DNA of 64,000 bases, from assembly GCA_963971225.1 (NCBI GenBank), contig OZ020269.1, positions 15,250,421 through 15,314,420 on the forward strand, written 5' to 3'. The DNA is from Melieria omissa (lineage: Eukaryota > Arthropoda > Insecta > Diptera > Ulidiidae). Within the stretch, counting starts at the first letter, position 1; every line of letters begins with the position of its first letter. Positions 36,281 to 49,070 of this stretch are shown here, piece after piece. A program made the position numbers and the translations under genes. The notes beneath the pieces were generated by a model. That model did not search any database, had not been told where the DNA came from, and saw only the letters and a program-made list of their open reading frames with translations.

Positions 36281-38005
36281 GACTAAGACTAAGACTAAGA
36301 CTAAGACTAAGACTAAGAATAAGACTAAGACTAAGACTAAGACTAAAACTAAGACTAAGACTAAGACTAAGGCTAAGACTAAGACTAAGACTAAGACTAA
36401 GACTAAGACTAAGACTAAGACTAAGACTAAGACTAAGACTAAGACTAAGACTAAGACTAAGACTAAGACTAAGACTAAGACTAAGACTAAGACTAAGACT
36501 AAGACTAAGACTAAGACTAAGACTAAGACTAAGACTAAGACTAAGACTAAGACTAAGACTAAGACTAAGACTAAGACTAAGACTAAGACTAAGACTAAGA
36601 CTAAGACTAAGACTAAGACTAAGACTAAGACTAAGACTAAGACTAAGACTAAGACTAAGACTAAGACTAAGACTAAGACTAAGACTAAAACTAAAACTAA
36701 GACTAAGACTAAGACTAAGACTAAGGCTAAAACTAAAACTAAGACTAAGACTAAGACTAAGACTAAAACTAAGACTAAGACTAAGACTAAAACTAAGACT
36801 AAGACTAAAACTAAGACTAAGACTAAGACTAAAACTAAAACTAAGACTAAAACTAAGACTAAGACTAAGACTAAGACTAAAACTAAGACTAAGACTAAGA
36901 CTAAAACTAAGACTAAGACTAAGACTAAGGCTAAGACTAAGACTAAGACTAAGACTAAGACTAAGACTAAGACTAAGACTAAGACTAAAACTAAGACTAA
37001 GACTAAGACTAAGGCTAAGACTAAGACTAAGACTAAGACTAAGACTAAGACTAAGACTAAAACTAAAACTAAGACTAAGACTAAGAGTAAAACTAAGACT
37101 AAGACTAAGACTAAGACTAAGACTAAAACTAAAACTAAGACTAAGACTAAGACTAAAACTAAGACTAAGACTAAGACTAAGACTAAAACTAAGACTAAGA
37201 CTAAGACTAAGACTAAGACTAAGACTAAAACTAAGACTAAGACTAAAACTAAGACTAAGACTAAGACTAAAACTAAGACTAAGACTAAGACTAAGACTAA
37301 GACTAAGACTAAGACTAAGACTAAGACTAAGACTAAGACTAAAACTAAAACTAAAACTAAGACTAAGACTAAGACTAAGACTAAGACTAAGACTAAAACT
37401 AAGACTAAGACTAAAACTAAGACTAGGACTAAGACTAAGACTAAGACTAAGACTAAGACTAAGACTAAGACTAAGACTAAGACTAAGACTAAAACTAAAA
37501 CTAAGACTAAGACTAAGACTAAGACTAAAACTAAGACTAAGACTAAGACTAAGACTAAGGCTAAGACTAAGACTAAGACTAAGACTAAGACTAAGACTAA
37601 GACTAAGACTAAGACTAAGACTAAGACTAAGACTAAGACTAAGACTAAGACTAAGACTAAGACTAAGACTAAGACTAAGACTAAGACTAAGACTAAGACT
37701 AAGACTAAGACTAAGACTAAGACTAAGACTAAGACTAAGACTAAGACTAAGACTAAGACTAAGACTAAGACTAAGATTAAGACTAAGATTAAGACTAAGA
37801 CTAAGACTAAGACTAAGACTAAGACTAAGACTAAGACTAAGACTAAGACTAAGACTAAGACTAAGACTAAGACTAAGACTAAGACTAAGACTAAGACTAA
37901 GACTAAGACTAAGACTAAGACTAAGACTAAGACTAAGACTAAGACTAAGACTAAGACTAAGACTAAGACTAAGACTAAGACTAAGACTAAGACTAAGACT
38001 AAGAC
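36281..38005. repeat. Simple satellite (GACTAA)n, 1.7 kb
   Basis: About 287 hexamer units in a constant phase. Variants are point changes, chiefly AACTAA, also GGCTAA, GATTAA, GAGTAA and GACTAG. They concentrate in about 36680-37560, while the flanks (about 36370-36680 and 37565-38000) are nearly uniform. The left edge grades through ATTAAA and ACTAAATCTA words at 36245-36280, a likely seed. Confidence 0.97.
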
Positions 38006-40439
38006 GAAAATGTTTTAATCATGCATCGATATTCAAGTTATATCTTTCAAAATGGAGATTCATGTTGAAAATACTTTTCATAGGTCTACAGTTCCTAATG
38101 CGAATTAGTTTACCTACCCTCAATCGTCTCAAAACGTTTTCCCTAAAGTGGTTACTTGAGTCAGGGGAAAGTAAAAGGTCACAAGCACCCAAGTTGAGTA
38201 ATTACGGAGTTACTATTAAGTTTCTTTTTGGCCAAAAAATCCCTTACACAATTAGTTGTCTGACTCGGTGCGTTGTTGTGATGATCATGAGTTTTCTCTG
38301 TACATTTATGGCCTCTTGCGATGCACTTTCTCTCTCAAATAATACTGCACTTTTTAAAGTCAGACCTGGCAAAAGAGATTCGGTGTGAAGATTGCTGTTG
38401 AATTGAATCTCTCTGTGGTTTTATGGGTTTTGGGTCCCCTGAGAAGCGCCATTCTTATGATTGTTGATTAGCTGTGATTAAACATTCATTCATTATTTTG
38501 TCATCTGTAATGATGCCAACGATAACATTTGACATAAAAAGAAAGTATTTCTTTAGTGAAATCAATCTGATGCTTTTCTGCTGCAGCAAACTCAGCCAAA
38601 TTTGCAGACATTAACTTTTGCAAAATCCATACAGATGGCGTTCAAACAGATATTTGAGCACCAGTTGACAGTTGAACTAATGCAGAAAAAAAGAGTTTGA
38701 CAACATCTCAAACGCAGTTGGATTGATTGAAAAAGAATGACACAATCTAATATTCGACTTCTTGCAAGAAAACTGTTGTGATAGCCATTTTCTTGTCAGC
38801 GTACAGCAGATTGCAAATATAAAAAAAATGAAAAATTTTAAAGTTGACTTCAATGAGTTCTGTTCAAATGAGTCTTGCTGAATGATCTGTCTATTCCATT
38901 ATTAGTTCCACTTATTCCTTTTCCCCTGTTGAGTTATCCGTCCATTCCATTCTTTTATTTTCCCTGTTGAGTGATCCATTCATTCCATCCTCAAATCCAT
39001 TCTTTCCTTTTTTCTTTTGCACTCGTGTTTTAACTACTTATTTCTGCTCTTCCAGCGTCTTCATCATCGTTCAATCAAAGCTAATACAATTATTGTTTTA
39101 ATCTTGGTTCAATGTTTACTGCATGTAATTGATGTCATTCGTTATTCAATTGGAGAATGAACGTGATGACCATCTGATGAAAACCAACACGCATTTCTAT
39201 TTTCTGTTCTAGTAATGGTCACTTCTACTCAAGTTTTTTACAAGTCAAAGAGTCGGAATAATCCACATAAAATTTCATTCAATGATTTCAACTCCTTCTA
39301 CTCCTCCTTTGCATACTGGTTGAAGGACAGACAACCACTCGTACGTAAATCAATAAATTAATTTTGCCTTAGATGCTGATCACATATCAGCTACAACTTT
39401 GTCTGAGCATTATAAATCTTATATTGTGTAAATACACACATACTGATGTACATAGACTGATACTTGAAGGCAGCTCACCTATAGGTGCGAGGTATGCGCT
39501 CCAGCCAGTCATGCTTTACCCAGTTTGCAACGCGAAAACCTGTGCATGTTGCTTCTGTGTGTATGTTTGTGTGACAGGCTGTTCACTTGCCGTTGGGAAT
39601 TAAACGTTTTGGATTTACTTTTTATTTTGCCGCTTTTATTTTTGCCACTCAACGCGCACAAGACAGCTGCACAAGCAGCCAGACAGCGAAACAGACAAGC
39701 GAACGCACAACGACAACTACAACTACAACAACATAGGCAGCAGACAGACAAGCACACAAACAGACAGTGCGACAGTTTGTTACTTTTCCTTAATTTAAAG
39801 CATACGGCTCTGATTCTGATTCTTCTTCTTATTTTTCTTTTTGTTCTTTTTCTTTTGTTTTATTTCTTTTTCTTTTTGTTTGTTCTTGTTCTTTTTCTTG
39901 TTCTTCGGCTGCTTTTACTGCAAATAGGCGTATTCATTCATGCACTTGTTTGAGTATATTTGTTGCTATCTTTTTTTTGTTTTTGTATACCAACGCCAGC
40001 GCCTTTCCAAAATAAATGGCGACATTTTACTTCCGCTTAAGGAGATCTGCAGTATAAAGCTTGTAGTCTTTACAGCTGTGCTTCATACATAGGCACACAC
40101 ACACACAAACACACTCACACATGAATATATGCAGCTGCAGTTACGTACTTACATACATACAGACTTCAAAGTCTGCAACAGCAGTCAGCAGAGTGCCGAC
40201 AAAAGTATAATGAAGGCAAAAAAAGAAAACTTTTCATGAAGAAAAAACGACTAAAATAAAAACACAGACAGAAGTTTCCCCAAGAGCTGTCAGAGGTTGG
40301 GGTGCTGAGAGAGCCATGAAGGGTAGAGTAATGAGTGGAAAGCGTGTCGTCGAGTGTGGCGACTGGCAGGGCGCGACAATGTAATGAACATTGTTGTAAA
40401 ACATTGTTGTAAAACGTGCATTGCATCATTGCTTCTGCA
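38006..40439. other. Intergenic DNA, nothing identified
   Basis: A 108-codon plus-strand frame at 38062-38388 starts with ATG but resembles nothing known to me. A CAACAACAAC/CAGACAGACA-rich stretch at 39655-39765 followed by a TTCTT-rich tract at 39820-39905 is low-complexity DNA of the type found in fly leaders and introns. CA repeats lie at 40096-40120. Confidence 0.35.
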
Positions 40440-41170
40440 GACTTGAAGAAATTCGTTTAAGGTTTTTAAATGAGAAATGGCTCGTTTGGCAGTTAAAAAC
40501 GTTAGTGAGTTGCAGTACATTTTTAAGCCAAAGATCTAAAGAGTTGAGAAAAGTCTGATGAAAACCCTGATGAATTTTGTTCAAAAGTGCTATAAAACCA
40601 TTAGGAAAATATTAATACAAAATGTTGTTATCATTAAAAATTAATTAAAAATTATAAAAAAAAATTATTGAATAAATGTCATTTCGTTTTTCAAAGCGTT
40701 ACAACTCTTCAAAATGATTTCACTAGGCGTTGACAAAATTGTCTACCTTTGATCCTTTCAGCGCAACCACGAAGTGTTTTTTAAGGGCGTTAAACTTTAA
40801 TAGGAAGCAGACGAAGAGTCATGAAGCAGTTGAAAACATTAGTGAGTTGAAGCACATTTTCAAGTCAATGATATGAAGAGTTCATAAACAGGTTATAGAC
40901 TGATAAATGATGTACGAAAAGTATTAAAAAATTATTAATAAATTATTTATTAAAACAATTCTTTCTAATTATAGAGCAATTGCAAAAATTATTGAAAAAA
41001 TTATTGAAAAAATTCAAGTTAGTTTTTTAACACCCAAAAACTTCAGTGCACAACAACTTTGGCTTCTCAAATTGGTTCCACTAGTTGTCTCGTTCTGAAC
41101 CTCACAAAGAAACTATGAAGTGTTTTCGTAGGGCGTTTTACTTTAATAGGAAGCTTCATACCTCTTGAAG
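40440..41170. repeat. Two-copy tandem repeat, about 345 bp
   Basis: GTTAGTGAGTTG(C/A)AG(T/C)ACATTTT(T/C)AAG recurs at about 40500 and 40845, and GAAGTGTTTT, AGGGCGTT, ACTTTAATAGGAAGC at about 40772 and 41118, all in register about 345 bp apart. Not coding. Confidence 0.75.
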
Positions 41171-41189
41171 CTGTTTCCAATTTAACTTT

Positions 41190-41337
41190 TTTTTTTGCCT
41201 ATGAAAAAGCTCCCAACTCGCCGTTCGGAATCGGCATAAAACTATAGGTCCCTTCCAACCTCGTAAAATTCACACGCACAACATGGATGGTTGCGCGTAG
41301 CTTATCGGGCTGTCGTGCCAGTCAAGAAGAAGAAGAC
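41190..41337 (+). mobile_element. SINE 3' part with (AAG)n tail
   Basis: The segment TGCCTATGAAAA, CCAACTCGCCGTTCGGAATC, GGCATAAAACTATAGGTCC, CTTCCAACCTCGTAAAA, then TCGGGCT, GTGCCAG and CAAGAAGAAGAAG matches the reverse complement of 58620-58800. It ends in an AAG-repeat tail and is 5'-truncated (no tRNA-like head). Confidence 0.7.
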
Positions 41338-41389
41338 GCTTTTTTTGTCATTTAACGCCGCAAGAGACAGCCGGTAGCGAGGGAAATAT

Positions 41390-42218
41390 TGTGACGAATA
41401 GAAATATTGTAATGTAATGGGATATGTGAAGACGAGTAGCACTCCGAGCATGGCATACTTTTAGGGGTATGGTAATTTGGATGGAACAATCGCATAGATT
41501 ACTTGCGTCGATACCGGGATATCTTCGATAACAACTCGAGGCAATACTGGGATGTTCGAGAATGAGCTGTGCTACACGCAAACATTTATAAAAGGCAACC
41601 AGGAATAGCGCAGAGGAAAAAGTTTGGTTTTAACAAGCAAAGGTGTAATACGGAGTATAAAGAGACACAGTAGAGTGAACAATTTTACATAGACTGGTTA
41701 GGTTAGGTTATGGTAGCTGGCACTATAAGAGACACACTGGGAGTCCTATTATGAGGCCCATTGTGATACCACATATTTTCACCCGTTTTTGAAATGTGTA
41801 TGCAACACTGTCTTTCCAACATATGCTACAGCATACACATTTCATGCGGATGGAGTAAGGGAGGGGAGGAGACCTACAGTTTAACGCCGAATCCGAACGG
41901 CGATTGGCAGTTTTTTCTTTCATACTTGGAAGTTTTGCCATTGCCTGCCAAGAGCGCACTTGTGCGATTCTTGTAATTCTCATCTGCTTCATGTGGATAG
42001 CTATAGAAGTAGATGAGCGTTTTACCAGCCTGAGCCAGGAATTCAACCTGGGAACTCTGGTATGAGAAGCCAGCTCGCTACCCGCTGGACTATCAAGGCC
42101 GTCACTGGACTAGCAGTCGACTGGTAGTTTTAAAGAATTTTAGTGTGTTTTATTTCTCAGCACAATTCTGAGAAACGAACTACGCCTACGTTAGGCAGTA
42201 GAACTAATTTTCGTACCA
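41390..42218 (+). mobile_element. Second solo LTR, split by a SINE
   Basis: Starts TGTGACG, ends CGTACCA, flanked by ATAT (41386-41389 and 42219-42222). TATAAAAG at 41587-41594 and shared internal words link it to the LTR at 31674-32086. Removing the SINE (41699-42118) and one target copy leaves about 400 bases, the expected LTR size. The ends have diverged more than in the first copy, so it is probably older. Confidence 0.75.
41699..42118 (-). mobile_element. tRNA-derived SINE, full-length, CCTAA-type tail
   Basis: Read on the minus strand, the head (about 42118-42010) holds TAGTCCAGCGGG (box A-like) and GGTTGAATTCC (box B-like), spaced as in a tRNA gene. The body contains CTGCCAATCGCCGTTCGGAT and TAAACTGTAGGTC, shared with the (AAG)-tailed SINEs. 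The 3' part contains a palindrome (TGAAATGTGTATGC at 41790 and its complement at 41831), then ends TAACCTAACCTAACC. GACTGGT flanks both sides (41692-41698 and 42119-42125). Probable retroposition into the LTR. Confidence 0.75.
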
Positions 42219-42222
42219 ATAT

Positions 42223-44820
42223 GAATCTGCCTTTATTCGATATTGCTGAGATACTAAAAACTTGTCTGTCTTACTTAACCCTTTGCGACCCAGTAAAATT
42301 TGTTGCCTCGACGAAATTAAAATGCGCCGAAGTACAAAAAGTTGACTGACGCTAACAGCTGCCAAACAAAAACTAATGATGCAATCCCGCCCAAAATTTG
42401 ACACAGATGTCAGTTAAGGTCGTACCGACCTGAAAAAAAAGACTGCATCGGGCAACGGCGGAACATTTAAAATACACAGCCCCGGTACTTATTGATCATA
42501 GTGTAAATTGTAAATTAAAAATTTACGCGACAATGTTTTTAAAGGATTAAACTAACCTTGTTCGAAATTGCTTGAAACTCGAACTTATTTGGATTTTTGT
42601 CTTCTCAAAGGAAGACCTAAATAATTTATTTCATTTTTAGTGTTGTTTTCTTATTAATTTCGTTTTTATTCATTACTTTGCTCCCGTGTATTAGGTGCGA
42701 ATGCGCTATTAGCCTATCGTTGCAGTCCTAACTGATTGTGCTGCCATCAAGTCGTCCAGTATGTAAAAGATACGCCTACGTATGTGAAAGTTTATTACTG
42801 GGATATGTAGGTAGGAGGGTTTATTGGAAAACGTACAGGTTGGTGTCTTTGATGAGATTTTTTTGGATGATGTATGCACTGCGATATACAATTTTTGTTA
42901 TTTAGAACTGGCACTGCTAGTAATGTTGTTGTTGCACAAGCACGGCCAATGGCTACAAACAAATGCTGAGAGCTGCTCATTAAAACTGATTAAATCGGAA
43001 CGATACGAGTTTGTCCCAAGTTGAAAAAAGGGATGAAATGAATATGTAATACAGCAACACACCAATCACTTTAGCTGCACACAGCTACTCGAATTCCATT
43101 ACAATGCTTTTAAAATTTATTATTCCAATTCTCTAAAGTGATTTCTCGATTGCTGCACCCACAAAGCGAACAACAAAACATACATTTGTAACTACATATA
43201 AAGCAACAACTGCTAGAACACTAAGTACTTCCTTCCGCTGACACAGACACAACCACACATACACATGTTGGCCACTTCCGCTTTTTAAATGGAACATCAG
43301 CCCCATTATTACTTGTCTATGATGAATTTCAATGGCACTGCAAACTGCCATCACTCATAAACTAACAACAATATTTGTCAAGATGTGCTCACTTCCGTTG
43401 TTGCCAGCCGCCAGTGTAAAGTTTGCGTACGGTCCCGGCACGCTCATAGACTTGATGCTATTGCGAAAATTATACAACAACAACAGAAAACACACACACA
43501 TAAACAAAATAACAGCACATCAGCTGTTGGGCATAGTCACAATACACACACACATACACACCCAAGCACACAAAGCGTTTCCGCAATTATGACAGTTTCC
43601 GCTGTTGGCACAATGCCGGCTGCAACAGTTCCTCGATAGTTATGAAAATAAACCTACAATGCAAAATACACTACCACCATGCAAATGTTAAGAAAACAAA
43701 AAGGGCCGACCAAAAAAAATATCATAGCATACTTTGCGCGCAACAAAGCGAGATATTTTATCAAAATTGTTTGCACGACAGCGAACTGAAAAATGTATTT
43801 TTATTTTGTTTGTCTTTTCGGCCACAAAGCAGCCAGCGGTGCGCATATAACCAAACTCACACCCACACACATCCTCCCACATACACATACACGCACGCGC
43901 ATTCACACTCACATGCAATGCGTACAAAAAAATATTCGATTGTGCGCTTGTGGCGCCCTTCGTTTGTCAGCGGCGGATAATGCCTCAAGTGGCAAATTCA
44001 GCCACCATCAGCTCTGCTGTCTGCCCGCCGTTGTCTGCAGCGACACTCTCCGCTTTTCCTCGGTATTTCTTTTATTTCTCTTTGTGCTTTGTTGACTTCG
44101 TCTTTATGCGTGCCGACTGCATTGTTTACTTGCGCTGGTGCGCCCATTTGCGATTTCTAATTTGATTTCATTGCGCCGTGGCGTGTTTTTTTTTTCAACT
44201 TACTTTATTATCTAAGTATATGGAAAATGCGAAAAACACACACATAGATAGTGGTGTGTATGTGTGTGTACGCTTCTGAGTGAGTGTGTTTGTGCGCTAT
44301 CAGCAATTTAATTTCATTGAAATCGCAAACACTCGCAGCGCTTCAAGCACGCGCAGCACGCAAAGCTTCTAATATTATTTTTTATTAAAATTAAAAAGCA
44401 GTGTCAAGCTAACTGAACTAGACGCGCGTGTGTGTGTGCGTGTGTGAGTGCGTGTGGCAAGTGAATTGAAGCAGTAAAGTAGATTTGGATCTTATTATAA
44501 TTTTTTCAAATCGTCGCAGTGGCATTGGCAGTGACAGCAGCAGGAAAAGGCTCGATTTCACAAAATGTATGACAATTGCTGGCAGTCGCACATGTCAACG
44601 TGTCGTATGAGTAATGTGAAATAGGAAATTATGATTACGCATACGCCGTGGAGGGTCGATGAAGCATTTAAAAGGGAAGTAATGGCATGAAAAGAGGATT
44701 TTGAAAAAGAAAATAATTGATGACATAATTTGGCTGATGGTAGCAAAGAAACAATTCAAATTAACGCCACGGTAGGAAAATAATTTTGGTTTTAATTTCA
44801 ACTTGGTTTTAATTTTCAGC
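42223..44820. other. Intergenic DNA, nothing identified
   Basis: Contains GT/CA microsatellites (about 43490-43565, 43860-43915, 44235-44300, 44425-44455), and otherwise AT-rich DNA with GC-richer patches near 43930-44160 that hold no convincing frame. The words CTTAACCCTTTGCGACCC at 42276 resemble a TTAA-CCCTTT transposon end without a visible partner. Confidence 0.4.
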
Positions 44821-47322
44821 AATACTAATACTGATACTAATACTAATACTAATACTAATACTAATACTAATACTAATACTAATACTAATACTAATACTAA
44901 TACTAATACTAATACTAATACTAATACTAATACTAATACTAATACTAATACTAATACTAATACTAATACTAATACTAATACTAATACTAATACTAATACT
45001 AATACTAATACTAATACTAATACTAATACTAATACTAATACTAATACTAATACTAATACTAATACTAATACTAATACTAATACTAATACTAATACTAATA
45101 CTAATACTAATACTAATACTAATACTAATACTAATACTAATACTAATACTAATACTAATACTAATACTAATACTAATACTAATACTAATACTAATACTAA
45201 TACTAATACTAATACTAATACTAATACTAATACTAATACTAATACTAATACTAATACTAATACTAATACTAATACTAATACTAATACTAATACTAATACT
45301 AATACTAATACTAATACTAATACTAATACTAATACTAATACTAATACTAATACTAATACTAATACTAATACTAATACTAATACTAATACTAATACTAATA
45401 CTAATACTAATACTAATACTAATACTAATACTAATACTAATACTAATACTAATACTAATACTAATACTAATACTAATACTAATACTAATACTAATACTAA
45501 TACTAATACTAATACTAATACTAATACTAATACTAATACTAATACTAATACTAATACTAATACTAATACTAATACTAATACTAATACTAATACTAATACT
45601 AATACTAATACTAATACTAATACTAATACTAATACTAATACTAATACTAATACTAATACTAATACTAATACTAATACTAATACTAATACTAATACTAATA
45701 CTAATACTAATACTAATACTAATACTAATACTAATACTAATACTAATACTAATACTAATACTAATACTAATACTAATACTAATACTAATACTAATACTAA
45801 TACTAATACTAATACTAATACTAATACTAATACTAATACTAATACTAATACTAATACTAATACTAATACTAATACTAATACTAATACTAATACTAATACT
45901 AATACTAATACTAATACTAATACTAATACTAATACTAATACTAATACTAATACTAATACTAATACTAATACTAATACTAATACTAATACTAATACTAATA
46001 CTAATACTAATACTAATACTAATACTAATACTAATACTAATACTAATACTAATACTAATACTAATACTAATACTAATACTAATACTAATACTAATACTAA
46101 TACTAATACTAATACTAATACTAATACTAATACTAATACTAATACTAATACTAATACTAATACTAATACTAATACTAATACTAATACTAATACTAATACT
46201 AATACTAATACTAATACTAATACTAATACTAATACTAATACTAATACTAATACTAATACTAATACTAATACTAATACTAATACTAATACTAATACTAATA
46301 CTAATACTAATACTAATACTAATACTAATACTAATACTAATACTAATACTAATACTAATACTAATACTAATACTAATACTAATACTAATACTAATACTAA
46401 TACTAATACTAATACTAATACTAATACTAATACTAATACTAATACTAATACTAATACTAATACTAATACTAATACTAATACTAATACTAATACTAATACT
46501 AATACTAATACTAATACTAATACTAATACTAATACTAATACTAATACTAATACTAATACTAATACTAATACTAATACTAATACTAATACTAATACTAATA
46601 CTAATACTAATACTAATACTAATACTAATACTAATACTAATACTAATACTAATACTAATACTAATACTAATACTAATACTAATACTAATACTAATACTAA
46701 TACTAATACTAATACTAATACTGATACTAATACTAATACTAATACTGATACTAATACTAATACTAATACTAATACTAATACTAATACTAATACTAATACT
46801 AATACTAATACTAATACTAATACTAATACTAATACTAATACTAATACTAATACTAATACTAATACTAATACTAATACTAATACTAATACTAATACTAATA
46901 CTAATACTAATACTAATACTAATACTAATACTAATACTAATACTAATACTAATACTAATACTAATACTAATACTAATACTAATACTAATACTAATACTAA
47001 TACTAATACTAATACTAATACTAATACTAATACTAATACTAATACTAATACTAATACTAATACTAATACTAATACTAATACTAATACTAATACTAATACT
47101 AATACTAATACTAATACTAATACTAATACTAATACTAATACTAATACTAATACTAATACTAATACTAATACTAATACTAATACTAATACTAATACTAATA
47201 CTAATACTAATACTAATACTAATACTAATACTAATACTAATACTAATACTAATACTAATACTAATACTAATACTAATACTAATACTAATACTAATACTAA
47301 TACTAATACTAATACTAATACT
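44821..47322. repeat. Simple satellite (AATACT)n, 2.5 kb, 417 units
   Basis: Exactly 2502 bases, 417 hexamers in one phase. I see only three variant units, all AAT to GAT, at 44833, 46723 and 46747. The last two are 24 bases apart. The plus frame reads an Asn-Thr dipeptide for over 800 codons, but it lacks an ATG start and is a consequence of the repeat, not a gene. Confidence 0.98.
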
Positions 47323-49070
47323 TATACACTATAAATATATAAAATTTCAATCCATTCCATTTTCGTGTTTAAATGTCTTAAAATAATCAAATTCAATTCA
47401 ATGTTTTGTTGATAATCCAACAAGTGTTCACGTTCAGTGAATTACAAAATGAATACAACAAAAACTCATTTCAATTTCGAACGCTTTTTCGACACAACAA
47501 AATGGGCGCTAATGAGCCTCAAGGCTCACAAACACATACTAACACACACACATACTCTGAATCTATCCACACTTGAAATGTGTTCGAGGTGGTGGTCCTT
47601 GTGGTGTGAGTATGTGTAGGTGTGCGTTAGATGCGGGTGACCTTTAGCACTGCGTCACGTTGCGCATTACAAATGCGTTGCCTCCAGTAACAATAACAAA
47701 TACAACAATGGCAATAACAACGACAACAATAACAACAAACAGGACCAATAAGCAACAAGCAGCAACATGTATGCGCAGCGGGTCTCATTAGCACAAACTG
47801 ACACTTACACACGCACACATGTACAGGACTAAAGTGGCAATTTTTAGAAATAAGCACACATTAATGCACGTTTAGGTAACAACAACAACAAAAAATACCA
47901 TTTACATGTACATGTGGCATTGTTGGAGAGTATTTTGTATCGGCCTGGCTTGACTAAATCAGTCTATTTTAGTGCGGTTTATATTCATATGTGTTGGCCT
48001 CAATGCGTTTAGATTGTATGCATTTGTATGTGTATGTGTGGATTGTACACTAAACAACAATTCGACACGTATTTGTAATTTTGTACCCTTGTCATTGAAA
48101 TTAAGTATCCCATTATTGCCTATGGCCGGGCCAATTGTTGTACAATTCAACGTGTAACTATGGGCACCCGGTTTGTATTTGTGGGCGTGTTGTGCCTATG
48201 AATTCGAGTGCCTATTTTTGTGCAAAGAAGAAACCCCAGGTGCATATGCAAAATAGTTTTTATAAGAGGAACACATTTTTTTAGGTACTAAAAGTTTTGA
48301 AAGAATTTCTTACTACAAAAAACTGTCACTGATATGCAAAAGCAACATTTTTTTGCGCGTCAAATATGTTCAACTCTAAATTTTGATTTTTCCATTGAAC
48401 CTTCGTTGCCAAGGAACGTTCACTGTCTAAAAGGATCACACGCTGAAAAGCCAAGACTACCTTTTGCGTGGCAGCTATGGCAATTCAATCACCTTTAAGG
48501 CGCCGCTTTTACTCTTCGACTATTTGATATTTAACCCTTTTGTTGCTTACGCGCCTGTGTCCTGTCCTGTCCTGCCGATATTTGAAATTGCTTAGTGTAT
48601 GTGTGTTTGTGTACAGTGCATTGTAACATTAGTATGCATTAATATGTTTGTAAAGGCACATTTGCATTTACACGAAGCATAAATAGAAATGAATTTCAAA
48701 TTACTTACACAATACACACACACACGCACTCGCACATGTGTGCGACCCTCATAGCTGCAGGTGTCGCATGCAAACAAAACTATACGTATGTATGTAAATA
48801 TATGCGATTTTATGTGTTCATATTACGTAAAGTGAAGTGCGACGAGGCGTGAAACAAATCCTTTTGGGTCTAGGCAGCCAACCCGTTGCAGGCTCAGAGC
48901 TTAGAGCGATTGTTGCCGATGGGCCGATGCCTGGTTGATGGTGTCATTGTATTAAAGGGTGTGTGAATTTTTATTTTATTAAAGTTATTAACAACGAAGC
49001 TGAAACTGCTTGAGTTGATTTTGTGTTAATATTTGTTGTTGATTGTTTGGTTTATATTAAATAGGCCACT
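47323..49070. other. Intergenic DNA, nothing identified
   Basis: CA/GT-rich patches (47530-47560, 47805-47820, 48593-48610, 48715-48730) and CAACAACAA words. No frame or RNA recognised. Confidence 0.4.

Noticed and set aside
36281..38005. An interstitial telomere array
   Set aside because: The unit is GACTAA (TTAGTC on the other strand), not TTAGG; flies lack TTAGG telomeres, and the array is phase-pure for its own hexamer.
44803..47334. An 843-codon Asn-Thr frame
   Set aside because: Pure consequence of the AATACT hexamer; the only start in frame is TTG.
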